NCBI GenBank assembly: GCA_933228895.1
Contig: OW121846.1
Location: 50,858,107-50,922,106 of the forward strand
Direction of reading: 5' to 3'
Source of the DNA: Platycnemis pennipes
Taxonomy: Eukaryota; Arthropoda; Insecta; Odonata; Platycnemididae
Length of the DNA: 64,000 bases
The notes below the pieces were generated by a model. It was given only the letters and a program-made list of their open reading frames with translations, was not told the DNA's origin and did no database searches. The position numbers were made by a program, and so were the translations under genes. The stretch's first letter is position 1. Every line of letters starts with the position of its first letter. Below, piece after piece: positions 12,887-24,650 of the stretch.

Positions 12887-12913
12887 GCGTTTCGACGCTA
12901 AGGCGTCATTCCC
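12887..12913 (-). other. Hammerhead-core-like hairpin (degenerate)
   Basis: On the minus strand the sequence GAATGACGCCTTAGCGTCGA continues AACGC. ACGC/GCGT can pair as a short stem II with a CTTA loop, followed by CGAAAC. This resembles the core of hammerhead ribozymes carried by Penelope-like and other retroelements. However, the first conserved box (CUGAUGA) is degenerate, so activity is not expected. Confidence 0.25.
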
Positions 12914-13224
12914 AAGTACAATCTTCCCATTCAAGAAGAATTAGGATAGTAAAGTGACAAGGAAGGAGAAGTGAAAAAGGAGTAAAGAGTCGAGGCCATA
13001 ATATGGGGAAAACGCCTGTAGGGTTTTTTAAATTAACCTAACGAAATGAAAACCAGTGTCCAATACGTGTGTCTGGTCTGTGATCTTTGAAAGCCTCATA
13101 TAATGGTAGACGGGCTATTTCGTTCCCTTGTGCCGCCTATGTTCTCCCAGTAAGATCAGATACCCAGGAAGTCACACATTTTGGGTTCAGCTGGACCCGT
13201 CCAAGGGCCTTTCCTGAGTTCGAA

Positions 13225-13345
13225 CCAAGGGCCTTCAGTCATTAGAGCAACGCTTTATCAACCAGTGACAGTAGTTACGACATTAACGCTTGGTAGGTAA
13301 TCCAGATGCACTAGTTCGAATCTCGTTTCTGGTGGGCATGGATTA
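13225..13345 (+). repeat. tRNA-derived SINE head, degenerate
   Basis: A box A-like stretch (AACGCTTGGTAGGTAATCC) is followed by a box B-like AGTTCGAATCTC at about 13310-13322. The surrounding 13,130-13,260 region also reads as eroded SINE sequence. No acceptor stem can be drawn, so it is not a functional tRNA gene. Confidence 0.4.
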
Positions 13346-13674
13346 TCATTAAATTATATTTATTATGTTTTTATTGTTACGTTGTTCGTTATTATGGATT
13401 TATAACAGGATTAAGTGCTTAGGATTGACGATATGACATGGCCTCAACATGGGAAACACCACAACACCTGAGTCTACTATTTCTTGCACCCCACTCAATG
13501 GGTTACCATTACCTGGAATTAAGGTAATCGAAAACAAATTACTGAGATAACAATTAGAGAATTCACAATATGCTAGGGCTTAAGCCGAGAAGAAATGAGC
13601 CACCATCGTCAAATATCTGTGAAAATCGATTATTAAGCTATTGTTGATTGGATTGTAGTGGAGAATAGCCACGG

Positions 13675-13865
13675 AGAAAAATTTATTCATGTTGACCGGG
13701 AATCGAATTCGAAACCATCCAGGTTATTGAGCCAATAGCGTAACATAGGCGTCATTATTTTCTGTGAATCTCAAGTGGCTTTAAAGGAACAAGATTTTAC
13801 CGGACTTGTTCCGGGTTCGAGTATCGGATGAGGTGAATTTTTTTCTATGCGGAAATTCAGCAATT
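13675..13865. repeat. Inverted two-head tRNA-like repeat, copy 1
   Basis: The left end carries a minus-strand box B-like site (ACCGGGAATCGAATTCG). The middle has 'ggcgtcat...tctgtgaatctcaagtggctttaaa'. The right end carries a plus-strand box B-like site (CGGGTTCGAGTATCGG) followed by AATTTTTTTCTATG. The same order is found at 44.83-45.06 kb. Confidence 0.55.
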
Positions 13866-14057
13866 GTGCAAAGCAGCGGGCGGCAAATCTTCTAATTGGA
13901 TGGGTGTACCTATACAGCGGCTGGTTCAAAATTATTTAATTAATTACTATTAATTATTGATGTCATAAATAGTGATATCTTGATTGCATGCACGTTCATC
14001 CCGATTCCGGAATCTGATGGTTATCAAAAGCAATACAAAGCTATTTCTATGTTTCAG

Positions 14058-14128
14058 GTGGTTGTGACGATTGATGAGTTGGCAATTTTGGACCGAATCA
14101 AAGATCTAACGATTGGTGGCAAAAAAGG
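14058..14128 (+). CDS. Possible short internal exon, unidentified gene
   Basis: A 71-bp open stretch lies between a good acceptor (CTATTTCTATGTTTCAG ending at 14057) and a near-consensus donor (AAAAAAGG then GTAAGT at 14129). One frame gives V-V-V-T-I-D-E-L-A-I-L-D-R-I-K-D-L-T-I-G then GKKG, a sensible hydrophilic/amphipathic sequence without stops. I do not recognise the family and see no partner exons within several kilobases. It could be a chance splice-site pair in a 64-kb window, so this is a candidate only. Confidence 0.3.
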
Positions 14129-17100
14129 GTAAGTACTCTTCTGTCATCAGTTGAGGAATCCATCTCTAGGGCGTTAGTTTGATCATTTAATTTCCTTATA
14201 AACTGGAGGTCGAATCGAGTCCGGATAGCTGAGAAATTAAATTAGCTTCCTTTGCAGGAATACGGGGAACTTTTCCGTTTCGGCCACTTTTATCATTTAT
14301 TAGAGGTAAGAGTCATCTTCCAGCTCGAAACAGGAATTATCCATGTTGTTATGTTGTTATACTGACCTATGATTGTGTCATGGGATCAAATCCCTCTTTA
14401 GGCAAGGTTTTCGTATTTTTGTGGGGCAGTTATGGTGATTTTTACGGCGAGATAGGATCAGTACAGTTGAAAAAATCTAAAAATCACGTTGCTATCGAAA
14501 TTCTCATCCTGCCAGTTGTTTATTTTCAAATTTCTTGTCATCTCCGTCTACGATTTTGACGAACGTTTTGAAAAATACATAGAGATATCTACCATAGTAA
14601 TAATTTTGTTGTAAATTCAACAAATTCATTTTTTTCCACAGAAGTGTACACCTTACTTGAAGACAAAACATTTTGAATGCCGGTCTTGAGAATTTATTCA
14701 AAATGATGGCAATCCTTTCGAGAAAAAAGTTTTGATTAATCACAAAAAATTGGAAAACGCTCGGGAAAGCAAATAAATTCACTGCTCAAGAATTTAAGAA
14801 GACGACTTTTTAAAATAGCTACACTCTAACATATCAACCAAGTAGTAGGATACAATATAAGAATCTTTTGCGCAGTTGGTGAGACTTGGTAAATAATTTA
14901 TTAGTGCCCTAGACCTAAAAATTAGTCTTAAACAATTCAATTTCTACAAAAATTGGATTAATTTTGTAAAAAGTATTTTTGAAAACGTCGTTGTCACTTC
15001 AATACACTTTATAATGCCTTTCTAACTCGCAGCTGAGTGGATCATTCATCGCGAAATGGTTCCATGAGACTAGGAACCTCATGCTTAATTAGACCTAGAG
15101 TTCAGAGAATATAAATTATGAGTATACCTTAGTAGGGACATTATATGTATGAATCTGCAAAAAAATTACCCCTACCTGCCATATGTATTACGTGTATACA
15201 TGGCACGTCACGTAGTAGAAATGTAATTACAATATAGAGTTCCTGATTATGTCATCCTACACCATCCAACCTGAACCTAATCGTGAGGCAAACACGGAAT
15301 CTATTCCCGCGGTGGAATTCGAACCCAAAGCCATTCAACCCGCGTTCCAATCTCGCCTCTGGCGTGGATAGTGCCAACTAACGGTAATTCACTTTGGGAA
15401 AGCAGGTGCATTACATATGCGGGTGGAGCTCCTTCAAAGGAGTTTGTATTGTGAAACTCAATGAGGGAGAAATCGAGGATGGTGGAATGGAGAAGAAATG
15501 CTCTTTTCCTCCGAAGCACCGTATTTAATATTCCGCCGGCATCTCCAATCCCGGGAAATTTGATTCATTTGCCGAACGAAATCCAGAGGGAAGCCGCCTG
15601 GGTCGTGGAAATCGGCCGCAAGGGAGCTCAAAACGTCACACAATAACTTGAAAATATGATATGAAAACCTCTAGAGACGCATCGTCTCGGCGCTAGATTA
15701 ATCTTCTAAAAGAGATGTCAATCGTGTAAGTTTACACATGACACTGAGAATATAACCCCGGTCGTGTGTAACAATGGCAGATCAGGAGATAGCGATGAAA
15801 TAAGATGGATAGACTGTCGGAAACGAAGGTTTAAGGATTCTATTTTCCCTCGTGCAACCCCCAGCGACAGAACGAATATCGAGAAGTGCTGATGTACGCG
15901 AAGCGTTTATCCCTCCGTTTTTCTCCGGGCAGAGTTCTCTCTTGTCCTTAATTTACGAATAACTTATGTTCTCTGGTATATGCCCTCTCGGCGGGTTACG
16001 GGGTAATATGGTTACATTTATTCAATTCAACGATGTGAAATACGAGTATGCTCATAGTATTAGTAAATTACTCACTCATTGTTCTTTCAGGATTCTGAAT
16101 AAATTGCCTCTTTTTCTTTTATTGTGAGAAGATAATAGCTGTGCTTGCATAAATAATCGGAGATCACTTGTAAAATGAACGGTTAAAATCCTATATTTAC
16201 CATCTTATATTACAAACACACGCTTATTAAAGAACTCAGTGGTGTGCGAATGCCATAATATATGCTATTATTTTCTTTGAAAAAGGGTTTTCGTTTACAG
16301 GTGACTGAATACTCGATAGCTTGGTAAAGAAACGGAGCCAAAAAGAAAAAAAATATTTCATTTTTGGGGAAGGACAGTCAAATAACTAACAATAGTAATT
16401 TAAGCATAATTGTGTCTCGTATTGCATATCAATATCGAAAGAATAGGAATGCATGAGAAATAATTTTCTCATCACTCACAAACAGATCAGTATCTCTTGT
16501 AAAATATTTAATGCTTAATGGTAAGCTCATTTAAATACTCATTTACTGTTATGGCTATTTATTTAGTTGAATGTTCTCGTTCTCAGATTTTTTTGCATGA
16601 ACTTTGCAAAATTTACGCCAGTAATCATATATATGGTTACAGAATGGAGGCTGTGATGTACTTTCTTTTGCAATCAAACAGCCTTGCGCATATTTTTTCC
16701 TTCCTTTTTTTATTATCTAAATGAGATTGGTAAAAATATTTCATGTCACGTGAAATCTCTCCCCGCCAAATGAAGTTGATAATGATGATTTGGTCGTAAT
16801 GGTCGTTCACTTTCAATCGTCCCAACTGACGCTAAAATTGTTGCAAAGGACAGTCTCATTCCTACTGCTCTATTTAATTCCATGTAATTAACGGATGTCA
16901 TTTATTTATAATTAATTTCTCTAAATAGAATGCTATTAATTACAATGAATAATACTATTGTTCTTAATTATATTCATTCACTTTTTCCTCTTTAGCTTAG
17001 AAATTTAATCTTTTTTTGGAATGGATATATAAGCGATCCAGAACACTGACAAATTTATACCAATTCTATGCCACGCTCTTTATTCGCTCAATATCATTCA

Positions 17101-17560
17101 CGACTTTTTCTAGGAATACTATTTGGTGCACATCGATATTTCCAGAGCTGCATTACCCGTTAATGAAAACAACCTCGTCCTTAGGGCATCAAGGAAAAGG
17201 AGCATCTCAGAAATTGTTATTAATAAGCTTTTTTATGCATATTTTCAGCCTCTTTTGCTTTCAAATTACAGCTTGGTCGGCATAGGACTTTATTTTATTT
17301 GAAAAATGAGAATCGGGTAAAGAAAATGAAATTCATGCCATGCACATTTTGAATAACAATTATATGGGGGCACTGAAATCTTATAAGTGCTTAGGATTTC
17401 CAAGGGTCTTAATCCGGCCCTTTTTTGCTCTTCTTACCAACTTATATCTCACACTATCTGCATTATTTCCTATTCATAAACTTTTTTATCCTTCGGAGCA
17501 ATATTAACCCCTTCTTTCCGCAAAGATCACTTTTAATTAAAAACTTTTTATTGCGTATTT
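14129..17560. other. AT-rich DNA with one SINE head, no gene seen
   Basis: The only recognisable item is a minus-strand tRNA-like head at about 15305-15385 (GGAATTCGAACCCAAAGCC on the plus strand, a reverse box B). Short ORFs at 14504-14782, 16518-16724 and 17016-17285 are AT-rich and have no motifs. Confidence 0.45.
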
Positions 17561-17564
17561 GCCA

Positions 17565-17800
17565 GTCGCGGTTGCTAAGTGTGTAATGGCCTTGCCTAGT
17601 AACCCAAAGTGCTAGAGTTTGAATTCTACCTCGGGCTTTGTGGTTGTTTAGATTTTGGTTGAGGTCAGACGGTGAGATATATAAAGATTCGAAGCAATTC
17701 TACCCCGAATACTATAGCCAGATCAGTAATGCTTCAACCTTGTGAGCCAGAGTTTGTGGATTTGAATCCTGCTTTTGGCATAAATTTTGTGTTCATCCTC
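17565..17800 (+). repeat. Two eroded tRNA-derived SINE heads
   Basis: Box B-like sites GAGTTTGAATTCTACCTCGG (about 17616-17635) and GGATTTGAATCCTGC (about 17759-17773) each follow a box A-like stretch. The first resembles the head at 32.6 kb (GGGTTTGAATCCCGCCTCGG). Neither folds as a full tRNA. Confidence 0.45.
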
Positions 17801-18525
17801 TTATATTTATGTTTAGGTTAGATGTTGTGGTGTAACTTTCGCAGTTGGATCACCAACACACGGAATTTTACTACTACTACAACTACCAAATTCTGCACCC
17901 ATTGACTGTGTATACATGCAGAATGTATTAAAATACATATTTAAATGCTTTTTTGAGGCAAAGACTTGGCATTGTACGAAACATGTGTTCCGTTATCATT
18001 GATTTTTTGCTAATAACACCTTCAAAAACCTACGGTTCAAGTGAAGGTTGGGATCGCTGTAAAAATAAAAGTTAAATTCTTAATTGGTTTGTAAAATATA
18101 TTTTAAGCCAACTTGTACTGATTTCATGTTAGAGATATTCAGATAAAATCAAGGTGTTTGCTGAATTTGATCAGAAGAACAAGGTTAGAGGGACAGACAT
18201 CTTTACAGTAAGAATAAAATTTTCTTACCTCTCGTGATCCATAAGATACCATAAAAATAAAAAATTGTTTAAATAGGTTTTTCTAGTATAGGTAGAGTGA
18301 TTTTTAGTGCATCTGAAAATGTGTTCAACCTAATTGACCACGTGTATTGCGTGCTCTTATATCCAATTGGAAAATTATACCTAATCCATCCCCACAAATG
18401 CATAACCCACTATGAAACCTATATATTTTCTCCTTACTTACTGTTTATACACACGTCCCTGGAGCATTGATGGTTAAAGGAAAGGTATCCCTCATTACTT
18501 AATATTTGCTTAAGAGTTCGTGCGC

Positions 18526-18600
18526 GTAATGCATGCTTGGCGACTTGCCACACCCCTTGCTATAGGCCCGCGAGGTGAGTAGCAGGGTATTTATTATGTG
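18526..18600 (+). repeat. Possible diverged LINE 3' tail
   Basis: The sequence GCATGCTTGGCGACTTGCCA, then CACCCCTTGCTAT, GCGAGGTGAGTAGCAGGGTA, loosely follows the 3' end of the CR1/L2-like LINE (GCATGCTTGGTGAT, CACCCCCTGCCACACACC, GCGGTGGCTTGCAGGGTA). It is too diverged to be sure. Confidence 0.3.
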
Positions 18601-19088
18601 TAACCGTAGAAGGACGGTGAGCGAGGCGATCAATTATTTCGCCTTCTTCTTGCTGATCCATTGCTCTTTCAACCGTTTCCGTGAGAGTATTAAAGCGTCA
18701 ATCATTCTTAACGTAGCACTCAAGAACTTATATTTTCACTTATAAAAATTTCACCCCATTATTTCAAACATATTATCCGCTTGTTTACTACGGTTTTAAA
18801 TATTTGTTTTTCCTATATCATGCAGATAAATATTAATAGCTAATGATAATAAAAAATTCCCGCAGCTGCATCAATCAAACGTTTTTTTCTGACGGACTCT
18901 TCCCACGATATGCCCATTACCACTGCCATTTTATTTCCTTTTACGACGCTTAAAAGTCATTTTTACCATGGAGTAGATTTTATTTGTTTGACCCCATATT
19001 AGGACAAACATAGCGAGGGGTAGGGGGCAAAATGTGTCGCAGAATAGAATTAAATTTCAGAACCTAGAGTCACTAAGATCATATTGTA

Positions 19089-19275
19089 GTGTCTAATATA
19101 AAATAATCCTGATTAAAATGGAGCACTCATGGACGAGGCTGTATGCCAATCCGCGACCTATTGGTTTTCAGACCTACGATTCGCTGCCTTGGTTGCGAGA
19201 ATGGCGTATGGTTACGTGAAAACTGCGACTCGGTCGGTTTGTGTACCTTGGTATAAATGGAAAGGTTTAAATGGG
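19089..19275 (-). repeat. Dispersed 190-bp repeat, copy 1
   Basis: It matches 20351-20537 over the whole length at roughly 90% identity. Shared blocks include AATGGAGCACTCATGGACGA and AATCCGCGACC followed by TTGGTT and CAGACCTACGAT. On the minus strand the middle resembles an eroded tRNA-like head (AGGTCTGAGAACCAAAAGGT), so the unit may be a tRNA-derived SINE. No long-terminal-repeat hallmarks were found. Confidence 0.75.
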
Positions 19276-20350
19276 ATCCAACTGCTTGGAATTTATCTCG
19301 GTGTCTAACTCAAGGGCCTGAGACGGAACAGGCAATCTCCTCCTCTACAATTTAAAATTTACCTCAGAGCCATAAATACGTTTTCACAAATAATGGCAGC
19401 TTAGAGTAATAATATAGGAAGGGATTTTGTTGTAACTTCTTTATCGCAGAAAAAATGTTTGCAAAGAATTATTTTCATTTAACTAGTGTGTGGAATGAGC
19501 ATGCAGTTTATGAGAAAATTTCCCTGTTTTAAGAGATGACGAGATGGTTTTAATCAAAATCACGACTGAAAGTTGGTACCGATTAATAAGGCAATTATAG
19601 CTCCTAGCGAGATGAAAAAAGTTTCATTTATGTACATAACTATGATTTTTTCATTTTTCATTTAGCATAAAAGCCAAATTTGCCCATCTTGAATGTTTCA
19701 TGCTGCGCGAGCTGCAGTTTGCCGTCTTACGGTCGAAACATAACTTGATCCTAAGACAGACACAAATATTCATGCCTTGGGTATGACAAGAAGCCAGCCA
19801 TTCTTTTCTTTGCCTGACTGGCGCATTTAAGGACCTTCCTACTGCTGCTGGCTTGTTTATATACCTCTCCTCCAGAAATGTATTTTTCCTCTCGGTTTAT
19901 GAATGCGTACAGCCAGAATTTCAGTAATAGAGCATCAATTCTCTCAGATCGGACCTGTGAAACCTTGGACGATATGCTCAAGCTGCGTCTATCTCCCCCC
20001 ATTCTCATTCAAGGCCCACCTCTTAGCTCTGGTGGCTTCCTAATGGTGGGCTGCGCGGAGCTACAGGGGCGCATCGATAAGATGCGATAGTGTAATTCGA
20101 CACCTTCGCAGAAAACATGAGGTCGGGTCAGAGCTCCAATGATCACGGCCCGACATCCAGGAATTGTATCGCATTTGCCTCCGTGGAGCCTCGACCCATT
20201 CGAGCGAGGAAGGAATCGGGATTCTCTCGACGAGAGAGAGAAATAGGTTTGCGAAAGAAGAGCGCATCATTGGGGAAGATTTGCTGGAGTCAGACATCGA
20301 GATGTATTTCTGGGAATGCTAATCCCTAACTCTTATTTAACTAAATTTTT

Positions 20351-20537
20351 AGTGTCTAACATGAAATAATCCTGATGAAAATGGAGCACTCATGGACGAG
20401 ACTGGATGCCAATCCGCGACCTTTTGGTTCTCAGACCTACGATTTGCTGCCTTGGTTGCGAGGATGGCGTACGATTACGTGAAAACGGCGACTCGACCGG
20501 TTTGTTTGCCTTGGTAGAAATGGAAAGGTTTATATGT
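20351..20537 (-). repeat. Dispersed 190-bp repeat, copy 2
   Basis: This is the second copy of the 19.1-kb repeat in the same orientation, 1.26 kb away. Its right end runs directly into a 38-bp tandem repeat and then the LINE RT fragment, which makes the junction chimeric. Confidence 0.75.
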
Positions 20538-20595
20538 GATATCGTGGGGAAGACATAATGGAAAGGTTTATATGTGTTATCGTGGGGAAGACACA
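20520..20595 (+). repeat. 38-bp tandem duplication at a repeat/LINE junction
   Basis: Copies at 20520-20557 and 20558-20595 read ATGGAAAGGTTTATATGTGA(or T)TATCGTGGGGAAGACA. The second flows into LINE coding sequence. In the LINE copy at 53.6 kb the equivalent place reads 'tttatcgtgtggaagacat', so this duplication is local to this insertion. Confidence 0.8.
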
Positions 20596-20867
20596 TCAGG
20601 GAAATGTGCGGCCGAGCGAAGAGAAAGCTAGGATTAATAAAAAGAGTACTTGGGAAATGTGATGAGAAGACAAAAGAGCGATGTTACTTTTCACTAGTTA
20701 GGCCCCACCTTGAGTAAGCAGCCAGTGTATTGGATCCGAATGAATTATGTTTGATCAGAGAACTAGACAGTGTGAAGCGTAGAGCAGCAGTGTTCGTTAA
20801 AAGGTGTTAGGATAGGTTGAGTAGCGTTTCAGAATTAATAAAAGAATTAGGGTGGGAATCATTATAA
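20558..20867 (+). pseudogene. CR1/L2-like LINE ORF2 fragment (subfamily A), decayed
   Basis: Plus-strand frames encode the region just after the reverse transcriptase palm and its C-terminal extension. The peptide includes CGRAKRKLG, then KRVLGKCDEKTKERCYFSL and VRPHLE, followed by DPNE and LDSVKRRAAVF. An in-frame stop replaces the Tyr seen as EYAASVWDPN at 53.6 kb, and frames break again near 20808. The copy lacks both the RT palm and the LINE 3' tail and ends at a 12-bp inverted repeat. The clade call (CR1/L2-like, Jockey superfamily) is by resemblance only. Confidence 0.8.
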
Positions 20868-20901
20868 TTCTTCAATATTATAAGTAATGATATTGAAGAA
20901 T
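20867..20901. repeat. Perfect 12-bp stem-loop
   Basis: Arms ATTCTTCAATAT (20867-20878) and ATATTGAAGAAT (20890-20901) enclose an 11-nt loop, exactly where LINE homology stops. Confidence 0.8.
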
Positions 20902-23424
20902 CAAAAGGTGTTTCATAACTATTTTCATCTCACCGTAGAATATACGATTGTGGTTGAGGTACTTGCTGTTGGCAAATGCATCACTTGACGTCCTGAATGT
21001 TTAATTTAGAATTTGGATGATTGTAAATGCTGAATAATCCTTTTAACGTTATTTAAATGTAAAATATAAGAATAGGCGTTAATGTGAAAATAAATGATCA
21101 TTGTTCATTATAGCTTTTGCCTTGATAATGGAGTGTATGTGACGAAAAACTTGTCATTTTTAAATAAATACAGCTTAAAAATAGTATACGGATTATTTTC
21201 TTAGTCATAAATATTAATATAATTGAATTTAATATGCTTTGTGTGATATTACGCTCTGAATTGAATTTTTGGGGATATCAATGTTACCAGATGAGATTAT
21301 TAGATTCCAGTTCCAGTATTTCCGTCACCAGTAGGTCTTTCATCTTGTAGGTAAAATATGTTATGCAAGTCCTTGCTTATTTCTTTTGGTTCCTTTCACA
21401 GATTAACTGCGGTCAATGCTTGTCTGTACAAATAATTTTGTCCTGCAGGAAAGAGGCTTTGGAATCAGAGTCACCTAATGTTTGGTTTTCCACGCTGCAA
21501 TGAAACGTATTTGAAATACAACGCCGTCTACTATTTAATTAGAACCCATTATATATACATTTATTCATCATTTCATTGCTTCAGGCTAAGGTCAAAAAGT
21601 ATTCCACTCTATAAATGCACAATTTTCCCCACCCATATTTCGATGTTTTTTGCTTTTACCATTCGCACGATAAAATCTCTGGCAATTATTTTTTCTTTTG
21701 AATAAAGCAGAGATAGTAATAAAGGATTTTTTCAGCATTCACCGAATTATTTTAAACTATCTTTCCTCTTATTATGTTATTCCACCATATAACGCCTGAA
21801 ACGTCTCTTTTTATCTTTCCTCTTTTCTGTGTGCTTAGTGTGTTTTGTTACATTTATGCTAAATAAAAAAGTCCTGATCCTGAAAATCCTGAAAATATCT
21901 CTGAATATAATTTCCATGATTGAAATACAATTTTGTGTAGAAGAGGATTAGCCATCATGATACTTTGGATAACATTCTACATCTTCATGTTACCCTATAA
22001 GCCGCTGCATGGGCGCTTGGTAAAAGAATTGCAGACCATCAGTCGCGAATACGACATTTTGTCGATGAAATAAAATTTGTAAATTTATAAAAAAGTGTGG
22101 TTTGCAATATTTTTGAAATAAATATACTTTCTTGCACCGTAACCTATCTCTTTGCCTTGCTGATTGCGTGTGGAGGTTGGAATATGCTCAAAGTGTCAAA
22201 TTCGAATTCGTATGGTTTTCATTTTTTTTAGCAAATGTAATTTTGTAAGCAGCCTTCTGGTCTCTATGGATTCCCTACAAAACCCCATCATTAGCCATCA
22301 GACACTTATTGCACGTTTATAGGAATCTATTACGAAACGCACCGATTTCCTTTGGACCTTCTTCAGTTCATGAGTGGAATCTTTATTCGTTGAATCCCAA
22401 ATGCTCTACGAGTACTTGTATATAGGTGAGGCATTACCAGTGTGAAATGATATTTCTTTTTCACTTTTTCGCTGGAACACTTTCATACAATCCAAGTAAT
22501 AAATTTAGCCTCTTCAACGCAGTGCCGCAAATATTTTAAATGTGATTCACACAAGATAGATTCGAAGTTGGAGTGATGCCCAGATATTTAACTACACTTT
22601 CCACACTTAAATCCTCCACTCGACATTCTGTTCCTCTCCTTCGAATAAGCTTATTACAAAAGCTAATTCGAGAAAGTGATCGATTCTGGTTTATGTGATT
22701 GTGTGAAATGATTTATCACGGTTTAATTTGCCTAATTCCTTCCATTAATCGGGCGACACAGTATTCAGTCGATCACCCAAATGAAAATAATTGGGCCATA
22801 AATTAAAATAATAACTGAAGCGCACTATGTCTTCGGTTGGGCATAAAATCTATCTGAACTCTCTTTGAAGATATGGTAGGCAGTAAAATAACTCACATGG
22901 CAGTAATAAAGTATTAAAATGTGGTATAGTGAACCCGTCGCTGTACTTCAAGAATAACTCATGAAAAATGTACCACATTTGCTTTAATACGAGTGGCAAA
23001 TCGTTTTAAATAATTCAATTACTTATTTATTGTATGACGAGGGTGGGATCCTGTACTAATGATATCAATTTTCTACGGAATTTAGCATGCTAGGCCGTGA
23101 ATGCTTGGGTTTAAGTGAGGCGTCTGATCTAATTTGATCTCGGTACTAGCTGGTACTTAGCCGGAATCCGTATTCATACCTATATACATACCCATGCATA
23201 CCCATGCATACATGCCTCATTTTTATCTTTTGGAGAATCAAAAATTGTATCTATGTATGCAGAGAGGAATTATAATGTAAAGTCATCAGCTCTCCTAATT
23301 GTCTGCACTTCAATTATGGATCACAAGATTTTATATCTGGTTCTGCATTGTAAATTATAAGAGTAATTTGATGCCAAGCAAATCGAAGGGAGAATTCACT
23401 CGGTAATCTGTAGATCAACATAAT
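20902..23424. other. AT-rich DNA, no gene seen
   Basis: No convincing frame, tRNA-like head or transposon end was recognised. A small tandem pair of ATACCCATGC units lies at about 23190-23210. Confidence 0.45.
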
Positions 23425-23600
23425 CATCTATACTAGTACATAAAAATATTGTGGTGTTTGTCGGTTATGCACGTTCGTTACGCATTTCCTCAAAAACTAC
23501 TGAACCAATTGAGCTTAAATTTTGCAGGATTCTAGCGTATACACTAAAAGGTGCTATAGGCTATATCAGGCCCATATGTGGGCCCTGTTCCTGACATTGA
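23424..23600 (+). mobile_element. Possible Helentron/Helitron-type terminal fragment
   Basis: The order ATCTATACTAGTACATAAAA, a T/G-rich 'ttgtggtgtttgtcgg', 'acgcatttcctcaaaaactactgaacc', and then GGTGCTATAGGCTATAT resembles the terminal region of Helentron-type elements common in insects. These often read 'ctatactaatataaa...tcaggaactactggtccgatt...ggctataggctat'. No Rep/helicase coding sequence is present. Confidence 0.45.
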
Positions 23601-24650
23601 AAAGACCCGAGTTCTATTCCTGGCTCCAAGTATGTGCTTACATTGGTTTAAATTGACTTTTTCAATTGATGGAAGCACGAAGGTTTTTTTATTTTGCTCA
23701 GTAAAATAACTAAATGTTAATTGATTTATTTCACCCTTTGAATATTTAACGGGAAAATGTCTAAACTTTCTTATTCTCTTAACTGTTTTACACTTTACCC
23801 TCGAGGTCTCTGGGCAATGTGTAATTTACTTTGAAGTTTATTGTTCTTTCTGTTTTTTTCCGAGCGTTGCTAAGGCCTTTGCCGTTATCGTCTCCGAAAT
23901 GAAATCATCGTTGATGCTAAAACAGTTTGTCGTAGAGGGATGCCGTAAACGTCATTGTGCTTTTCGTGAGGATATTGGGAGGTACTGAATGCATTGTTGG
24001 CTATTCGTGAAGCAAGGTCAGCCATATTTTTCCGCACAAAGATACGTTTGACTGCTAGCACTACTCACGGATTTCGTAGGTTTGCATTTGGTTAAAACTA
24101 GGAGTATTTAAATGAATCCTTCAGTGGTGCTCAGATTGTGAATGTTTTCTTAATTTCTTTACGGGTTTGGGCATATGAATTGACCAACGACTTGAAGAGT
24201 AAGGATGGAACGCTTTCGAAAACGTCGTCGATTGAGATAGTTTAACAAAAACATGAGCAGTAATGTAATCAAAATGTATTATAGATTTTAGGCAAATGGG
24301 GTATTTATATATGCGTGTAGGAATGACAAGTATTTAATTTAATTAGGTTCAATTTGTATTAGGGGATAAAATTCATATCCCAAAAACACGTCTCATTACG
24401 TATCAGTGAGATCTTCATTGATGCCATTGCAATGACGCTAAAAAAGATTTTCCACTACTAACTTCCTTTGTTTCTTCTGGCCAGATATATTCTATATAAT
24501 ATTATTATTTTTGTAATGACCCATATATGAGTCCAGGCAGTAATTTTATATTTACTTTGGTTAAAAATTATATTTATGTTACCGATACTGACTTGAGGCC
24601 ATAGCTAACTCCATAACACAAGTTTGTTTTCGCCCCTTAATGAAATATTT
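23601..24650. other. AT-rich DNA, no gene seen
   Basis: Nothing recognisable apart from short AT-rich stretches. Confidence 0.45.

Noticed and set aside
15020..15070. Similarity to 5.8S rRNA (CGCAGCTGAGTGGATCATTC)
   Set aside because: Only a loose resemblance over a few bases, with no flanking rRNA sequence.
19089..20537. LTR retrotransposon with 190-bp LTRs
   Set aside because: No primer-binding site, polypurine tract, gag/pol sequence or target duplication is visible between or beside the repeats.
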